Assembly: GCF_038443385.1 (NCBI RefSeq)
Contig: NZ_CP151726.1
Coordinates: 186,001 to 250,000 of the forward strand
DNA: 64,000 bases
Source: Stieleria varia
Lineage (GTDB): Bacteria > Planctomycetota > Planctomycetia > Pirellulales > Pirellulaceae
Direction of reading: 5' to 3'
Positions 1-9,281 of the stretch are shown one piece after another. The notes below the pieces were generated by a model. The model was not told where the DNA came from, did not search any database, and saw only the letters and a program-made list of their open reading frames with translations. Both the position numbers and the translations under genes were made by a program. How positions within the stretch are numbered: the first letter of the stretch is position 1; each line of letters opens with the position of its first letter.

Positions 1-108
1 TCAGGCGCTAGCCGTGGGCGGGCACCACAGTGGGCGGGCACCACAGTGGGCGGGCACCACAATCCGCCTGAGGCCCACGGCCAACGCCTGAGGCTCACTG
101 GGGGCCGG
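1..108. repeat. Palindromic repeat, family B (truncated by window edge)
   Basis: This is the right part of the palindrome whose intact copy lies at 54307-54381. Both carry the 'GGCGCTAGCCGTGGGC' arm and the 'CGCCTGAGGCTCACT' arm. Here the loop holds three perfect tandem copies of the 16-bp unit GTGGGCGGGCACCACA (14-29, 30-45, 46-61), where the other copies have one. The left end lies outside the window. Confidence 0.85.
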
Positions 109-400
109 CAGTAGGGACGTCGATGGCGATCACGACACCGACTGCAAGATCGATGGAATTGGGGCGATATCGCTGAAGTCTGAGTTCGTCAAGAAAGCCT
201 GATGTCCCCGCATGTTCGTCGTGGTGTTGTGTAATACTTTGCCAGCTGTCTCCGTCCAATACCCAGCTTGTTTGAAACACTGCGGCATTGAAACCGTCCC
301 TGGACGCACTTGACGGATGTCGAAACTCGCGTAATCAGGTCATCGCACACAATGGATAGGACATTGGATCTCTCGGCACGATAAACCAAAGTTGAGTTGA
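109..400. other. Intergenic, no gene seen
   Basis: Between the family B repeat and the end of the FAD-sulfatase gene I see only short unsupported reading frames. No tRNA-like cloverleaf or strong hairpin was recognised. Confidence 0.4.
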
Positions 401-3400
401 TCAGTGATCTTCGTTTTGCAACTCGTCAAAGGCGTTCTGGAGTTGTTGACGTGCAGTGCGTATGTCGTCCGATTTGATGTCCACGAGTGGCTGTGCCGGT
501 GGCTCCCATAGTTCGACCACCGGGCGGAATTCTCCGATGTCGTTCAAGATGTAATCTTGGCTTCGTAGGTGCCTTGCGTTTTGATGCTGAACATGAACCC
601 ATGCTCTCTGATTACCAGGGTTGCCAAGCAGCTGAGGCAAGAAGCTACGGCCATGGATTCCCTCGCTCGGAAGTGGCGCGCCGGACAACTCGCAAAGCGT
701 GGGAAGCAAGTCCGAAAAATCGACCATGTCCTTACAGATTGTTCCTGCGGGGATATGACCGGGCCAACGCACGATCAAGGGAACATGAGTGCCTCGATCG
801 GTCATCGTACCCTTGCCGCCTTGGATTGCTTTTTCGTCGCCCCATAGGTTGGTCAGGTCTCGGTCGGTGCCATTGTCTGCCAAGAAGAAGACAACAGTGC
901 GATCGGCAACGCCCTGGTCCTGCAATGTTCTCAGGAGCCGACCAACACATTTGTCCAGGTACTGCACCATGTCGGGAAAGTACTTGGGGTCGCCTTTGTG
1001 TTCATTGTGCGGTTTGCGATAGCTCTGGTCTTCTGAGTCCGGCGTTGGCTCCCACGGGAAGTGCGGCAGCGGGGTCGCGAAGTACGCGAGAAACGGCGTA
1101 TGCTGCCTGACGCTCGCCTGGATGAACTCCATTAGAAATTCGACATCCACGTCGGGGCCATATCGATCATGAACCTCCTCGGCAACGACCGAACCGTTTC
1201 GATTAGTGTGCGGTTGCCAGTACCGTCGCGTCTTGTTGCCCTGGCTGTCGAAAATCTGCCAGACTTGATACTGATCAAACCCGAACGCGTTGACGGTGTT
1301 GTGTTGATGCAGCAACGACATGTGCCACTTGCCAGCGATGCCGGTGGCATAACCCTGCGTCTTCAACTGACGAGCAAAACTAGGTTGGGCAGGCGACAGA
1401 AAAATGTTCTCTTGCCGCCGACTGTGAAGCACATCCGTCAGTCCGTTCTTGAAGGGGTAGCGTCCCGTCAAGAGGCTCGCTCGCGAGGGTGAACAGAAGG
1501 GGTTGGAAAAACAATGGGTGAATCGCATCCCTTGGTCCGCAAGATCGTCGATGTTAGGCGTCGCATGCTTCCCCCCATAAGCCGAAAGGCACTCGATGCC
1601 CATGTCATCCGCAAGGATAACAAGGATGTTTGGCTTCGTTGCAAGACCCGACGCTGGAGTATGAGTTGAAGCATCTGGTTCTGAAACACGGACCACTCGC
1701 ACCGCATCGGCGATCACGTACCCATCGGTCCCCTCAGTGCTGATTTGGACAACGGCAGGCTGTTGACTCGAAAACGCAAATCGCCCCAGGGAGTGCCAAC
1801 CACCGTTGGTGGGCTTGCGTTTCTGATCGACAACGACTTTGGATTCTCCGTTGGCATGATGGATCACAACAGGAACGTTCCAGGCCCGGTTGCGATACGG
1901 AGTGTAAGCGATATCGACGTCGTACAGGCCCGTTTTCAAACCGGTCCATTCAAAGCGAATCTTCTTGTCACCTTTGCCACTATCGTTGTCGTGCAAATAC
2001 GACTCACCGACGTACCCGTCGCCAAAAGTGCTTTCGATCCATTCTCCGGTGAGCACCGCGTCGGTATCGTCCAAAATGCTTCCATCAATCTTAGGCGAAT
2101 CAACCTTTGGCAAATCAATTTTGGGTGGATCCTTTGCGGCTGGAGACTTCTGGCTCCACTGGACGATCAGATTGCTTGCGTCCAGGTGCGGGCGAAGATC
2201 GGCGTACTGGACTTCCTGAACGGAAATGTCCATCTTGATTGCGATACTCGCAGCGATCGCTGCGCTTTCGCTCAGCGTCATGAACACAGGTTCCATGCGA
2301 ATGGAACCGTGGGCCACGTGCGACGTCGACAGGCAGATCGGAGAGAATAGGTTTTCACATTCGCCGATGCGAGGAACAATCGATCGGTAGGAAATGCCAT
2401 ACGGTTTCGGTGGCACATGCCAGATCACACCGTCGTGACGCACAAAGCCCTTTTCGTTGACAAAGAATTGCACGACATGGGAGTCCATCCCGAACGAGCC
2501 CAACCCTACTGGATCATTTGCCTGGCGTTTAGCCTCGCAGTCCGCTTGCGTCATCACGTAGTCGGCGATCATGCGACGCGCTTCACGAATGTAGATCATG
2601 TAGGGCCAGCCAGCGTTGACCGTGAACTCGTCCTTGGGCAAACCGTATTGGGCAACTTTGGTCCGGATTTTTTCTGGCACGCGAGGACTATTGGCTAACG
2701 TCCACAGAAACCCGCGAATGTAAAGTTCATGTGCCGCTTCAATCTCGCGACGCTTATCGTAGGAGGCTTCTGGATAATCCCAGTTGACACCGTCAAGGTC
2801 GCTGCCGACGGCATGCATGTTGTTCCAGTCGACTTTCGAAGCCGAGCCCGCCAAAGGATCGATCAAGGCGGGTAAGCGAGAGTCACCAGCCTCGAAGTTT
2901 CGCAGCAGAAGTTCGTGATCGATGGCTTGATAGCCGGCCGGCTTTTCGATGGGAATTCGTAGATTCGGATCTGTCGTCAAGCACAGGCGGTAGTTGTACG
3001 CTTGAATCTTGCGATCGCCTTGACCGTTCGCAAGACCATCAATCTTGTGCACACGCGGCAGCAATCCGCTATCGGGCTTTCCGGGAACGATGTAGGGATC
3101 GACATCGACAATGAAATGATCCTTGTTGCCTTGCCGGTAGTGCAAACGTGGCTGTGTGTCTCCGCGTCGCACGCCTGCCAGGCTTTCACCGTACTTCTCT
3201 TCCGGCTCGCGTCCGACGGTGTAGCTCACCCCTGCCGCCGCCATCAAGTCACCAACGTAAGTCGCGTCGATGAACATCTTTCCTCGATAGGTCCGACCGT
3301 CCAAGGTGGTGATCGAGACGATACGATGACCTTCCATTTTGACGCCTGACTCACGATTCAATTTTGCATCGAAGACGACAGGAACGCCCGCTTGCTTGAT

Positions 3401-3799
3401 CAGCCTATCGAATACTGATTGACCCACGTGTGCTTCAAAGCTGCGTACAAATTCCTGGCCGTAGTGTTTGGCAATCTCGTCGTAGAATTCTGACGCAATT
3501 CCACCAAACGTATCTCTTCGACCCAGAAAGTCTGTTGCACCAAGCCCGCTGGAACTCATGCCACCGAGGAAGTGTGTCGGATTGATCAGGATCACCGAAC
3601 GGCCTTGACGCTTCGCCGAGATCGCTGCCGTGACGGCGCCAGACGAGTCTCCGTATACGACGATGTCGTAATGAGGGGCTTCGTCTGCCGGTTCCGCATG
3701 TACGGATCGTTGAAACGCAGGCGGCATCAAAGCAAAAAACACCAGAACGCTGAGTGCTATTGGCTGGCCATACCATCGAGCAGGATTGAGGTTGTACAT
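401..3799 (-). CDS. FAD-dependent oxidoreductase / golvesin-like / sulfatase fusion protein
   Basis: This 1132-aa exported protein joins three modules. Residues 1-35 are a signal peptide. Residues 44-545 form a FAD-dependent oxidoreductase of the PF12831 type: dinucleotide-binding GDSSGA at 50-55, and 'GSIRMEPVFM' at 498-507, shared with the gene at 40455. A linker with repeated PPKID/PKVD units (557-572) leads to a golvesin/xanthan-lyase-like beta domain (575-703). Residues 722-1100 are a type I sulfatase with metal ligands DD at 731-732, CSPSR at 769-773 (C769 would be matured to formylglycine), GKWH at 823-826 and DNGT at 975-978. The two enzyme modules normally occur as separate genes, so one polypeptide suggests coupled attack on a sulfated glycan. 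The substrate is unknown. The start lies 13 bp downstream of the NlpC/P60-like gene, consistent with an operon. No formylglycine-generating enzyme is seen in the window. Confidence 0.9.
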   Translation of the reverse strand: MYNLNPARWYGQPIALSVLVFFALMPPAFQRSVHAEPADEAPHYDIVVYGDSSGAVTAAISAKRQGRSVILINPTHFLGGMSSSGLGATDFLGRRDTFGGIASEFYDEIAKHYGQEFVRSFEAHVGQSVFDRLIKQAGVPVVFDAKLNRESGVKMEGHRIVSITTLDGRTYRGKMFIDATYVGDLMAAAGVSYTVGREPEEKYGESLAGVRRGDTQPRLHYRQGNKDHFIVDVDPYIVPGKPDSGLLPRVHKIDGLANGQGDRKIQAYNYRLCLTTDPNLRIPIEKPAGYQAIDHELLLRNFEAGDSRLPALIDPLAGSASKVDWNNMHAVGSDLDGVNWDYPEASYDKRREIEAAHELYIRGFLWTLANSPRVPEKIRTKVAQYGLPKDEFTVNAGWPYMIYIREARRMIADYVMTQADCEAKRQANDPVGLGSFGMDSHVVQFFVNEKGFVRHDGVIWHVPPKPYGISYRSIVPRIGECENLFSPICLSTSHVAHGSIRMEPVFMTLSESAAIAASIAIKMDISVQEVQYADLRPHLDASNLIVQWSQKSPAAKDPPKIDLPKVDSPKIDGSILDDTDAVLTGEWIESTFGDGYVGESYLHDNDSGKGDKKIRFEWTGLKTGLYDVDIAYTPYRNRAWNVPVVIHHANGESKVVVDQKRKPTNGGWHSLGRFAFSSQQPAVVQISTEGTDGYVIADAVRVVRVSEPDASTHTPASGLATKPNILVILADDMGIECLSAYGGKHATPNIDDLADQGMRFTHCFSNPFCSPSRASLLTGRYPFKNGLTDVLHSRRQENIFLSPAQPSFARQLKTQGYATGIAGKWHMSLLHQHNTVNAFGFDQYQVWQIFDSQGNKTRRYWQPHTNRNGSVVAEEVHDRYGPDVDVEFLMEFIQASVRQHTPFLAYFATPLPHFPWEPTPDSEDQSYRKPHNEHKGDPKYFPDMVQYLDKCVGRLLRTLQDQGVADRTVVFFLADNGTDRDLTNLWGDEKAIQGGKGTMTDRGTHVPLIVRWPGHIPAGTICKDMVDFSDLLPTLCELSGAPLPSEGIHGRSFLPQLLGNPGNQRAWVHVQHQNARHLRSQDYILNDIGEFRPVVELWEPPAQPLVDIKSDDIRTARQQLQNAFDELQNEDH

Positions 3800-3812
3800 T
3801 GGGATCGTCTCA

Positions 3813-4433
3813 TTATCCGCGCAGTACGCGAATCACCTGATTGTTCTGGATAACAAAATTCAAACGGTCGACATTGATGGCCATACCGGGAGGCATGGAG
3901 ATTCCATCCTGCCGAATGATGCGCCAGATGAGCTTGCGTTCTTTTGCCAGTTCTGATGCTTTCTCTGTTTTCAGGCCGATGAAATCGACATCTTCGGCGT
4001 GCGAAGTAGGTTTCTCGGGCTGTGCGATTCGGCCGATGGCAATGTTACTGATGACCTCGCGTTCGCCACTCAGAAATCCCATACACTCACCTTCCGTATC
4101 GACCATGAAGGTTTCAAAGTAGGTGACCGAAAGCGGGTGTTTGCGCCACGGTGCTTCGTCACCCCGTAGAGACACGTAGGCTTCTGGATAAGTGTGCCGC
4201 AGGACGAACCCGACCAATCCGGAGCAATCGCAGTTCACTTGGCCTTTGGCTTCGTCGATTTGTGTCGTGTGTTGATAGCCAGTCTTCGTCAGCGACCCAA
4301 GCAACGCTTCCATCCGATTGGCAAAACGCGTGTGAGGGGGTGCGTTGGAATCGAACAGCTCGTCGCCATTGAATGGATACGCTGACGCAAAGACGAACAG
4401 CAGACAAGCGACGCAAAGTTTCAATTTTGTCAC
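3813..4433 (-). CDS. Secreted NlpC/P60-like cysteine hydrolase (putative)
   Basis: This 206-aa protein has an N-terminal signal peptide ending near residue 20. Residues around 67-80 read 'NCDCSGLVGFVLRH', which resembles the Cys-containing catalytic helix of NlpC/P60 papain-like amidases (DCSGLV). A His in the 'SHAEDVDFIG' region could be the partner, but I cannot assign the full triad. A peptidoglycan or amide hydrolase outside the cytoplasmic membrane is the likely role. It is transcribed just ahead of the FAD-sulfatase fusion with a 13-bp gap and is probably co-transcribed. Function is by motif only. Confidence 0.7.
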   Translation of the reverse strand: MTKLKLCVACLLFVFASAYPFNGDELFDSNAPPHTRFANRMEALLGSLTKTGYQHTTQIDEAKGQVNCDCSGLVGFVLRHTYPEAYVSLRGDEAPWRKHPLSVTYFETFMVDTEGECMGFLSGEREVISNIAIGRIAQPEKPTSHAEDVDFIGLKTEKASELAKERKLIWRIIRQDGISMPPGMAINVDRLNFVIQNNQVIRVLRG

Positions 4434-4848
4434 GGTGTTGCGTTATTCAGTCTATGTAGTGGCATGTCCGACGTGGCAAAAGTCCCCGTCATGTGATCCG
4501 GGAAGCGAAGTTCAAAATGGACGATTGCATTGGAAATTCCGCGAACATAACTACGGGAATCGATATCGGCTGGTTGTAGGCTTCCCGTTTTGGTGCGAGG
4601 AATATCCTACTCGGGTACCTTGGTCGAAGGTACCCTTAAGGCAGATCACGCTGTTCGGGCGGGTCCCTGGGATGGACGACTGTTCCAGTTTTCTCAGCTC
4701 TGCCGAGGGACGTGTAGTAACTAACCGATGCACGTCGGGGATTCTTGCCCGAGAGATCGCGTACGCGCAAGAGTGCCCATCCTACGGTGATGAGCGCGAT
4801 TTCAGTTGCCACTCGCCAAGTATCGCAATGGGGATGATTCCCGCAGGC
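4434..4848. other. Intergenic region with a small hairpin
   Basis: This 415-bp gap lies between the end of glnS and the start of the NlpC/P60-like gene. It contains a perfect 9-bp stem, GGGTACCTT (4613-4621) and AAGGTACCC (4627-4635), with a 5-nt loop. No T-run follows on either strand, so it is not a clear terminator. No gene is seen. Confidence 0.45.
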
Positions 4849-6558
4849 TCATTGCGTCTTGCCCTTGGCCACCATCTTGCCCCAACTGTCTCTCAAGGGG
4901 ACGATCCGATTGAATACGATCGAGTCGGCTGCCTCGCTATCGGGGTCCACGACGTAGTATCCCAGGCGTTCGAACTGAACGCGATCTCCGATGGCGGACT
5001 CTGCCAGTGCCGGCTCGGCCAAGCCGGTGATCTCCGACAGCGAGTCCGGGTTGATGTGATCCAAAAAGGACTGGCCTTCGTCGGTCACATCGGGATTCTC
5101 GACGTTGAACAAGCGGTCATAGTTACGGACGGTGATCGGGACCGCGTGTTCGGCACTGACCCAGTGAATCGTTCCTTTGACCTTGCGGCCTGACTTATCC
5201 TCGCCGCTCTTGGTCTCGGGATCGTAAGTGCACAGGATCTCGGTGACATTGCCCTCGGCGTCTTTGACACAATCATGGCAATCGATGATGTAACCGGCGC
5301 GGAGGCGAACGTCGCCGCCCTTTTTCAAGCGGAAGAATTTTCGAGGAGCTTCTTCTTGGAAATCTTCTTTTTCGATCCACAGTGTTCCGCTGAAGGGGAT
5401 CTCACGTGAACCCGCTTCGGGGTCTTCTGGGTTGTTCGTTGCCGACATCATCTCGACTTGACCCTCAGGCCAATTGGTGATCGTCAGTTTGATCGGATCC
5501 AGAACCGCCATGCGGCGTGGGGCGACAGCGTTGAGGTGTTCGCGGATGGCGTTTTCCAAACGGACGACGTCGATCGTGCTGTTGAACTTTGCCACGCCGA
5601 TGTCGGCGCAAAAATTGCGGATCGACTCGGGCGTGTAGCCCCGGCGACGCAAGCCGCTGATGGTGGGCATGCGGGGATCGTCCCATCCGTTGACGTGATT
5701 CTCTTTGACCAGTTGCAGCAACTTTCGTTTGCTCATCACGGTGTAGGTCAAGTTCAGCCGGGCAAACTCGATTTGACGCGGGTGATGGATGCCCAGCGAT
5801 TTGCAATACCAATCGTAGAGCGGACGATGGTTTTCGAACTCCAGTGTGCAGATCGAGAACGTGATTCCCTCGATCGAATCGCTTTGTCCGTGCGCCCAGT
5901 CGTACATCGGGTAGAGGCACCATTTGTCACCGGTGCGGTGATGGTGAGCCCGCATGATGCGATACATCACCGGGTCACGCAGATTGATGTTGGGGGACGC
6001 CATGTCGATCTTGGCCCTCAGGGTACGCGCCCCGTCGGCAAACTCGCCCGCTTTCATGCGGCGAAACAGATCCAGGTTTTCCTCCGGCGAGCGTTTGCGA
6101 TAGGGGCTGTCCTTTCCCGGTTCGGTCAAGCTGCCGCGATAGGTTCGCGTCTCTTCGCTGCTCAAGTCACAGACATAGGCGTGTCCCTCCGTGATCAGCT
6201 TTTCGGCCCAAGTATAGAGTTGGTCAAAGTAGTCGCTGGCATAGTGCAGATTGTCCCACTGAAACCCCAGCCAACGCACGTCGTCCATGATCGATTCGAC
6301 GTATTCGGTCTCCTCTTTGGACGGATTGGTATCGTCGAAGCGTAGATTGCATGTTCCGTCGTACTGATTGGCCAAGCCGAAGTTCAAGCAGATGCTTTTG
6401 GCGTGCCCGATGTGCAAGTACCCGTTGGGTTCCGGTGGAAACCGTGTGAACACGCCGCTCGCCTTGCCTGCGGCCAAGTCCGCATCGATCGCCTGGGTGA
6501 TGAAGTGCTTGGAGCGTGACTCATCGGATTCGTTGGGCTCGGTAGAGGCGTCGGTCAT
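4849..6558 (-). CDS. glnS: Glutaminyl-tRNA synthetase
   Basis: The 569-aa product charges tRNA-Gln with glutamine in the cytoplasm. It is a class I synthetase. The HIGH signature is at residues 49-52 within '[15 protein letters not shown]', and the KMSKS equivalent is VMSKRK at 274-279. The 'RFDDTNP' motif (73-79) is typical of the GlnRS/GluRS family, and the [15 protein letters not shown] form points to GlnRS rather than GluRS. Length matches bacterial GlnRS. The C-terminal half carries the beta-barrel anticodon-binding region. An N-terminal acidic leader of about 15 residues precedes the conserved start of the family. It appears to be monocistronic. Confidence 0.97.
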   Translation of the reverse strand: MTDASTEPNESDESRSKHFITQAIDADLAAGKASGVFTRFPPEPNGYLHIGHAKSICLNFGLANQYDGTCNLRFDDTNPSKEETEYVESIMDDVRWLGFQWDNLHYASDYFDQLYTWAEKLITEGHAYVCDLSSEETRTYRGSLTEPGKDSPYRKRSPEENLDLFRRMKAGEFADGARTLRAKIDMASPNINLRDPVMYRIMRAHHHRTGDKWCLYPMYDWAHGQSDSIEGITFSICTLEFENHRPLYDWYCKSLGIHHPRQIEFARLNLTYTVMSKRKLLQLVKENHVNGWDDPRMPTISGLRRRGYTPESIRNFCADIGVAKFNSTIDVVRLENAIREHLNAVAPRRMAVLDPIKLTITNWPEGQVEMMSATNNPEDPEAGSREIPFSGTLWIEKEDFQEEAPRKFFRLKKGGDVRLRAGYIIDCHDCVKDAEGNVTEILCTYDPETKSGEDKSGRKVKGTIHWVSAEHAVPITVRNYDRLFNVENPDVTDEGQSFLDHINPDSLSEITGLAEPALAESAIGDRVQFERLGYYVVDPDSEAADSIVFNRIVPLRDSWGKMVAKGKTQ

Positions 6559-6893
6559 GGCGATGGCTTGTGGATGGCTTGGGAAATCAGGTCGTGGTTG
6601 ATTTGGAAATGCTGTGGGAATATCGAGAACGTTTTCCCCGAGAGACCCCTGTCGGCGGTTCCGGGTTCGTCCGTGATCCGGGTGTCGATTTTTCTGCTAC
6701 CGCAGAGATACGAAAAACTCGATTTCGATCATAGGGGGGATTGTTCGGTCAAGGTCCGCCTAGTGGTCTGTTACATCTTAATTTTAGGGTAGTGGATCTT
6801 GTTAAAGATCCTGCAGTGGTGGGATCTTTGACAAGATCCACTACGGCCAACCCTAACTCTTAGGCGTCCCAGACAACTAGCCGCCCGAACCGC
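6559..6893. other. Intergenic region holding a long hairpin
   Basis: This 335-bp gap lies upstream of glnS and downstream of the oxidoreductase gene. Nothing coding is seen. Its main feature is an inverted repeat with arms at 6789-6811 and 6822-6844 (23 bp, one mismatch) around a 10-nt loop, built on 'GTGGATCTTG' and 'CAAGATCCAC'. It may act as a bidirectional terminator of the gene at 6894 or may be one more interspersed palindrome. Any glnS promoter should lie near 6560-6700. Confidence 0.6.
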
Positions 6894-8327
6894 TCACACG
6901 GGAGAGGCTTCGCTGGTCAGCAACTGGTCGACTTCGTTGCTGACGATGACGCCGTAATTGATCGCACCGAGCCAGCCGCTCATGATGATCCCGACGCTAC
7001 CGGCGTGAAACATGCCGCCGACTTGCTGGGGCAGTTCTCGGCTGACCCCCAGGCCTTCGAATTTGGTGCCAAAGCTGGCGCCCATTTCGTGTTGGGTGTA
7101 GTGGTGAAAGGTCTTCGGCGTGGCGGCTTCGGCATGATCGATTTTGTCACGCACGCCTGGGATGTAGCGTTCCAGCGCATCGATGGTGGTCTCCACCAAA
7201 TCCTGCTTGCTGGCCAAATAGTCGGCTTCGTTCAAATCCGCCCAGTCGGACCAGTTCGCGTTGGTGCTGCTGACGATCGCGTAACGTTCCTTGGTTTTCC
7301 ACGGTCGAGTTCTGGGGTAATAAAAACTGAAGGTGCGACTGGTGATGTCGCGGCTGAGCAGCAGTTCGGTGCGGAAATCCTCGGCGGTGCTGGTAAAGAA
7401 TAGATCTCCACTGCTCTCGTCGATTTCTTCGCCCTCTTTGAGCGCCATGTAGACTTGCGTGCTGCTGTTGTTCAGCCGCACGTCCTTGGCCCGTTGGATA
7501 AAATCGCGGTCCAGTTTTTCTTCGCCCAGCATCTTGAGGACGGTCGTCTTGAGATTGGCGTTGCTGACGATCGCTCGTGTACGGATCTTGCGACCGCCGA
7601 CGTGAACGGCACTGACGCGTCCGTCGACCAAGTCGATCTTTTCGACCGGGCAGTTGATGCGAATGTCGACACCGTTGGACTCCAATTCCCTGGTCATCCG
7701 TTTGACCAAATCATCTGTGCCGCCCTCGTAGATGTAGACGCCTTTGCTCATGAAATTGCTGAACACGATTCCATAAGTGATTGCCGGGTCCTCCAACGTT
7801 GATCCGTTGGCGTAAGTGATGGGCTCCATCAGCAATCGCACGATGTCGTTACGACCGGGAAAGAATCGATCAAACAGTTGTCCCGTCGTGGTGGTTTGAT
7901 CGTCATAGAAATTCATGCCACGCGCGGTGTCAAAGAATTCCTGAACAGTCTCACTCGGCTGCCCGAATCGCTCGACCAACAGACGCGTGAAATCTTCGCG
8001 GTCGAACGTGGTGGTCAGTGAAAATTGCGGGTTGTCGAACCGAATGTTTTTTAGTTGGACGATCCGATCGGCGATGTCACGATTCCAGTACCGACGGCAG
8101 GACTTGACCATCCCATGAGGAAACCCGTGCAGTGAGATGTCAAAGGTGTGACCACCGGGGCGCAAGAACCATGTGGCCAATCCACCGAGTTTGTAGTGCT
8201 GTTCCAGCAGCAGCACGCGATGTCCGGCACGGCCCAAGATATTCGCGGAGGTCATGCCGGCCAAACCGCTGCCGATCACCACGACATCATATTCGTCCTG
8301 AGCACCTTTCAAGAAATCACGTGGCAT
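6894..8327 (-). CDS. CrtI/CrtISO-type FAD-dependent oxidoreductase
   Basis: The 477-aa protein starts with a dinucleotide-binding fold: '[11 protein letters not shown]' with GxGxxG at 19-24, followed by the acidic end of strand two in '[11 protein letters not shown]'. The overall pattern matches the phytoene desaturase / carotenoid isomerase / retinol saturase family. These use FAD to desaturate, isomerise or reduce isoprenoid chains; the exact substrate cannot be told. I chose the ATG at 8327 because the frame upstream (to 8507) translates a low-complexity C/T-rich intergenic stretch, not protein-like sequence. The C-terminal '[23 protein letters not shown]' region is the typical FAD-closing segment. 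It may be the last gene of a run starting at 11596. Confidence 0.88.
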   Translation of the reverse strand: MPRDFLKGAQDEYDVVVIGSGLAGMTSANILGRAGHRVLLLEQHYKLGGLATWFLRPGGHTFDISLHGFPHGMVKSCRRYWNRDIADRIVQLKNIRFDNPQFSLTTTFDREDFTRLLVERFGQPSETVQEFFDTARGMNFYDDQTTTTGQLFDRFFPGRNDIVRLLMEPITYANGSTLEDPAITYGIVFSNFMSKGVYIYEGGTDDLVKRMTRELESNGVDIRINCPVEKIDLVDGRVSAVHVGGRKIRTRAIVSNANLKTTVLKMLGEEKLDRDFIQRAKDVRLNNSSTQVYMALKEGEEIDESSGDLFFTSTAEDFRTELLLSRDITSRTFSFYYPRTRPWKTKERYAIVSSTNANWSDWADLNEADYLASKQDLVETTIDALERYIPGVRDKIDHAEAATPKTFHHYTQHEMGASFGTKFEGLGVSRELPQQVGGMFHAGSVGIIMSGWLGAINYGVIVSNEVDQLLTSEASPV

Positions 8328-8582
8328 GTTTGTTCGAGCTTTGGGGGGAGAGGGTGAGTTGCTGGGTGGTGGGAGGGGACTCGTAGGGCTCGGCACAAAA
8401 GTTTGTCCTTCTGAAAGTGACTCAGCCAAACACCTTGAGAGTCCGTTCCCGACGTGGTTTTGTACGTTAGTGATTCTGCCCCCTCTCCCCCAGCCCCTCT
8501 CCCCCAAATCCTGGCTCGCTTAGGCTCGCCAGGATCTGGGGGAGAGGGGAGCCATTTTTTGTTTGGATGATGACACTGGGTG
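8328..8582. repeat. Purine/pyrimidine-strand-biased intergenic hairpin
   Basis: The 255-bp gap contains alternating G-rich and C-rich blocks that can pair. 'CCCCTCTCCCCCA' near 8494 pairs with 'TGGGGGAGAGGGG' near 8537, with 'ATCCTGGC' and 'GCCAGGAT' extending the stem. TTTTTT follows at about 8557. An intergenic hairpin or insertion remnant is likely; the T-run is on the strand opposite to the flanking genes. Confidence 0.55.
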
Positions 8583-9281
8583 TTAGAGGGGGCCGATGTC
8601 GGGTTGCAGTTCTGCAAAAACACCGATTTGGTCGCCTTTGGGTAAGCCGCCACCGTACAGCAACAAGCCGTTTTCGCCAACGATCCATCTTTCGTCGACC
8701 AGTCGCAGTGACTCCGTTTTATCGGCAAAAACCGTGTCTTGACCAATCGAAAGGCTCATTCGGTCATTGGATTTTAGAAACAGATCCGTGTGTTCCCCCG
8801 GCAAGACCGTGCCCACCCGCTTGGTCCCCCGCTCTGATCGGACCAGGGTGGTGATTTTCCAGCGATCATCTCGGGGGTCCTTGAGGATTCGCACGGTGGC
8901 GAGCGACTCGCCGGGCTCCAAATCAACGGCGGCATACCAACTCGGCCCGGTAGTGTTCTCCGGCCACAGGCTGCTGTAGGCGATTCGGTATCGACCGGAT
9001 GGGGGCACGCGGACGCGAAATCGATAGGTCAGCGGATCATCGCTGGGGACACGGACCGCGGCGATTTGATCGTTGGACGATGATGCGAGATAGCCGGTTT
9101 CGGCTCGCAAGCGTTGCAACTCCGTCGTCGCTGTTCTGAGCCGCATTTGGGTCACGAGGTAGGCTGCGACCAACGCGACCACTGCCATGCACAGCATGAG
9201 TTCGCGAAGCGTGAACTGGCTCTCGGTTCGACGCGTGTTCTCATCTGGGCGTTCCGACTCCACCGGATCGCCCTGACTCAT
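8583..9281 (-). CDS. Single-pass membrane protein of unknown function
   Basis: The 232-aa protein has a charged N-terminus, one strong transmembrane segment (about residues 28-45, 'LMLCMAVVALVAAYLV'), a short coiled-coil-like stretch with regular Leu ('TTELQRLRAE') and a beta-rich outer domain ending near the C-terminus. I do not recognise a family. Its ATG overlaps the stop codon of the upstream trypsin-SirB1 gene by 4 bp (ATGA at 9278-9281), so the two are almost certainly translationally coupled. A role linked to that protease at the membrane is inferred from this arrangement only. Confidence 0.8.
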   Translation of the reverse strand: MSQGDPVESERPDENTRRTESQFTLRELMLCMAVVALVAAYLVTQMRLRTATTELQRLRAETGYLASSSNDQIAAVRVPSDDPLTYRFRVRVPPSGRYRIAYSSLWPENTTGPSWYAAVDLEPGESLATVRILKDPRDDRWKITTLVRSERGTKRVGTVLPGEHTDLFLKSNDRMSLSIGQDTVFADKTESLRLVDERWIVGENGLLLYGGGLPKGDQIGVFAELQPDIGPL

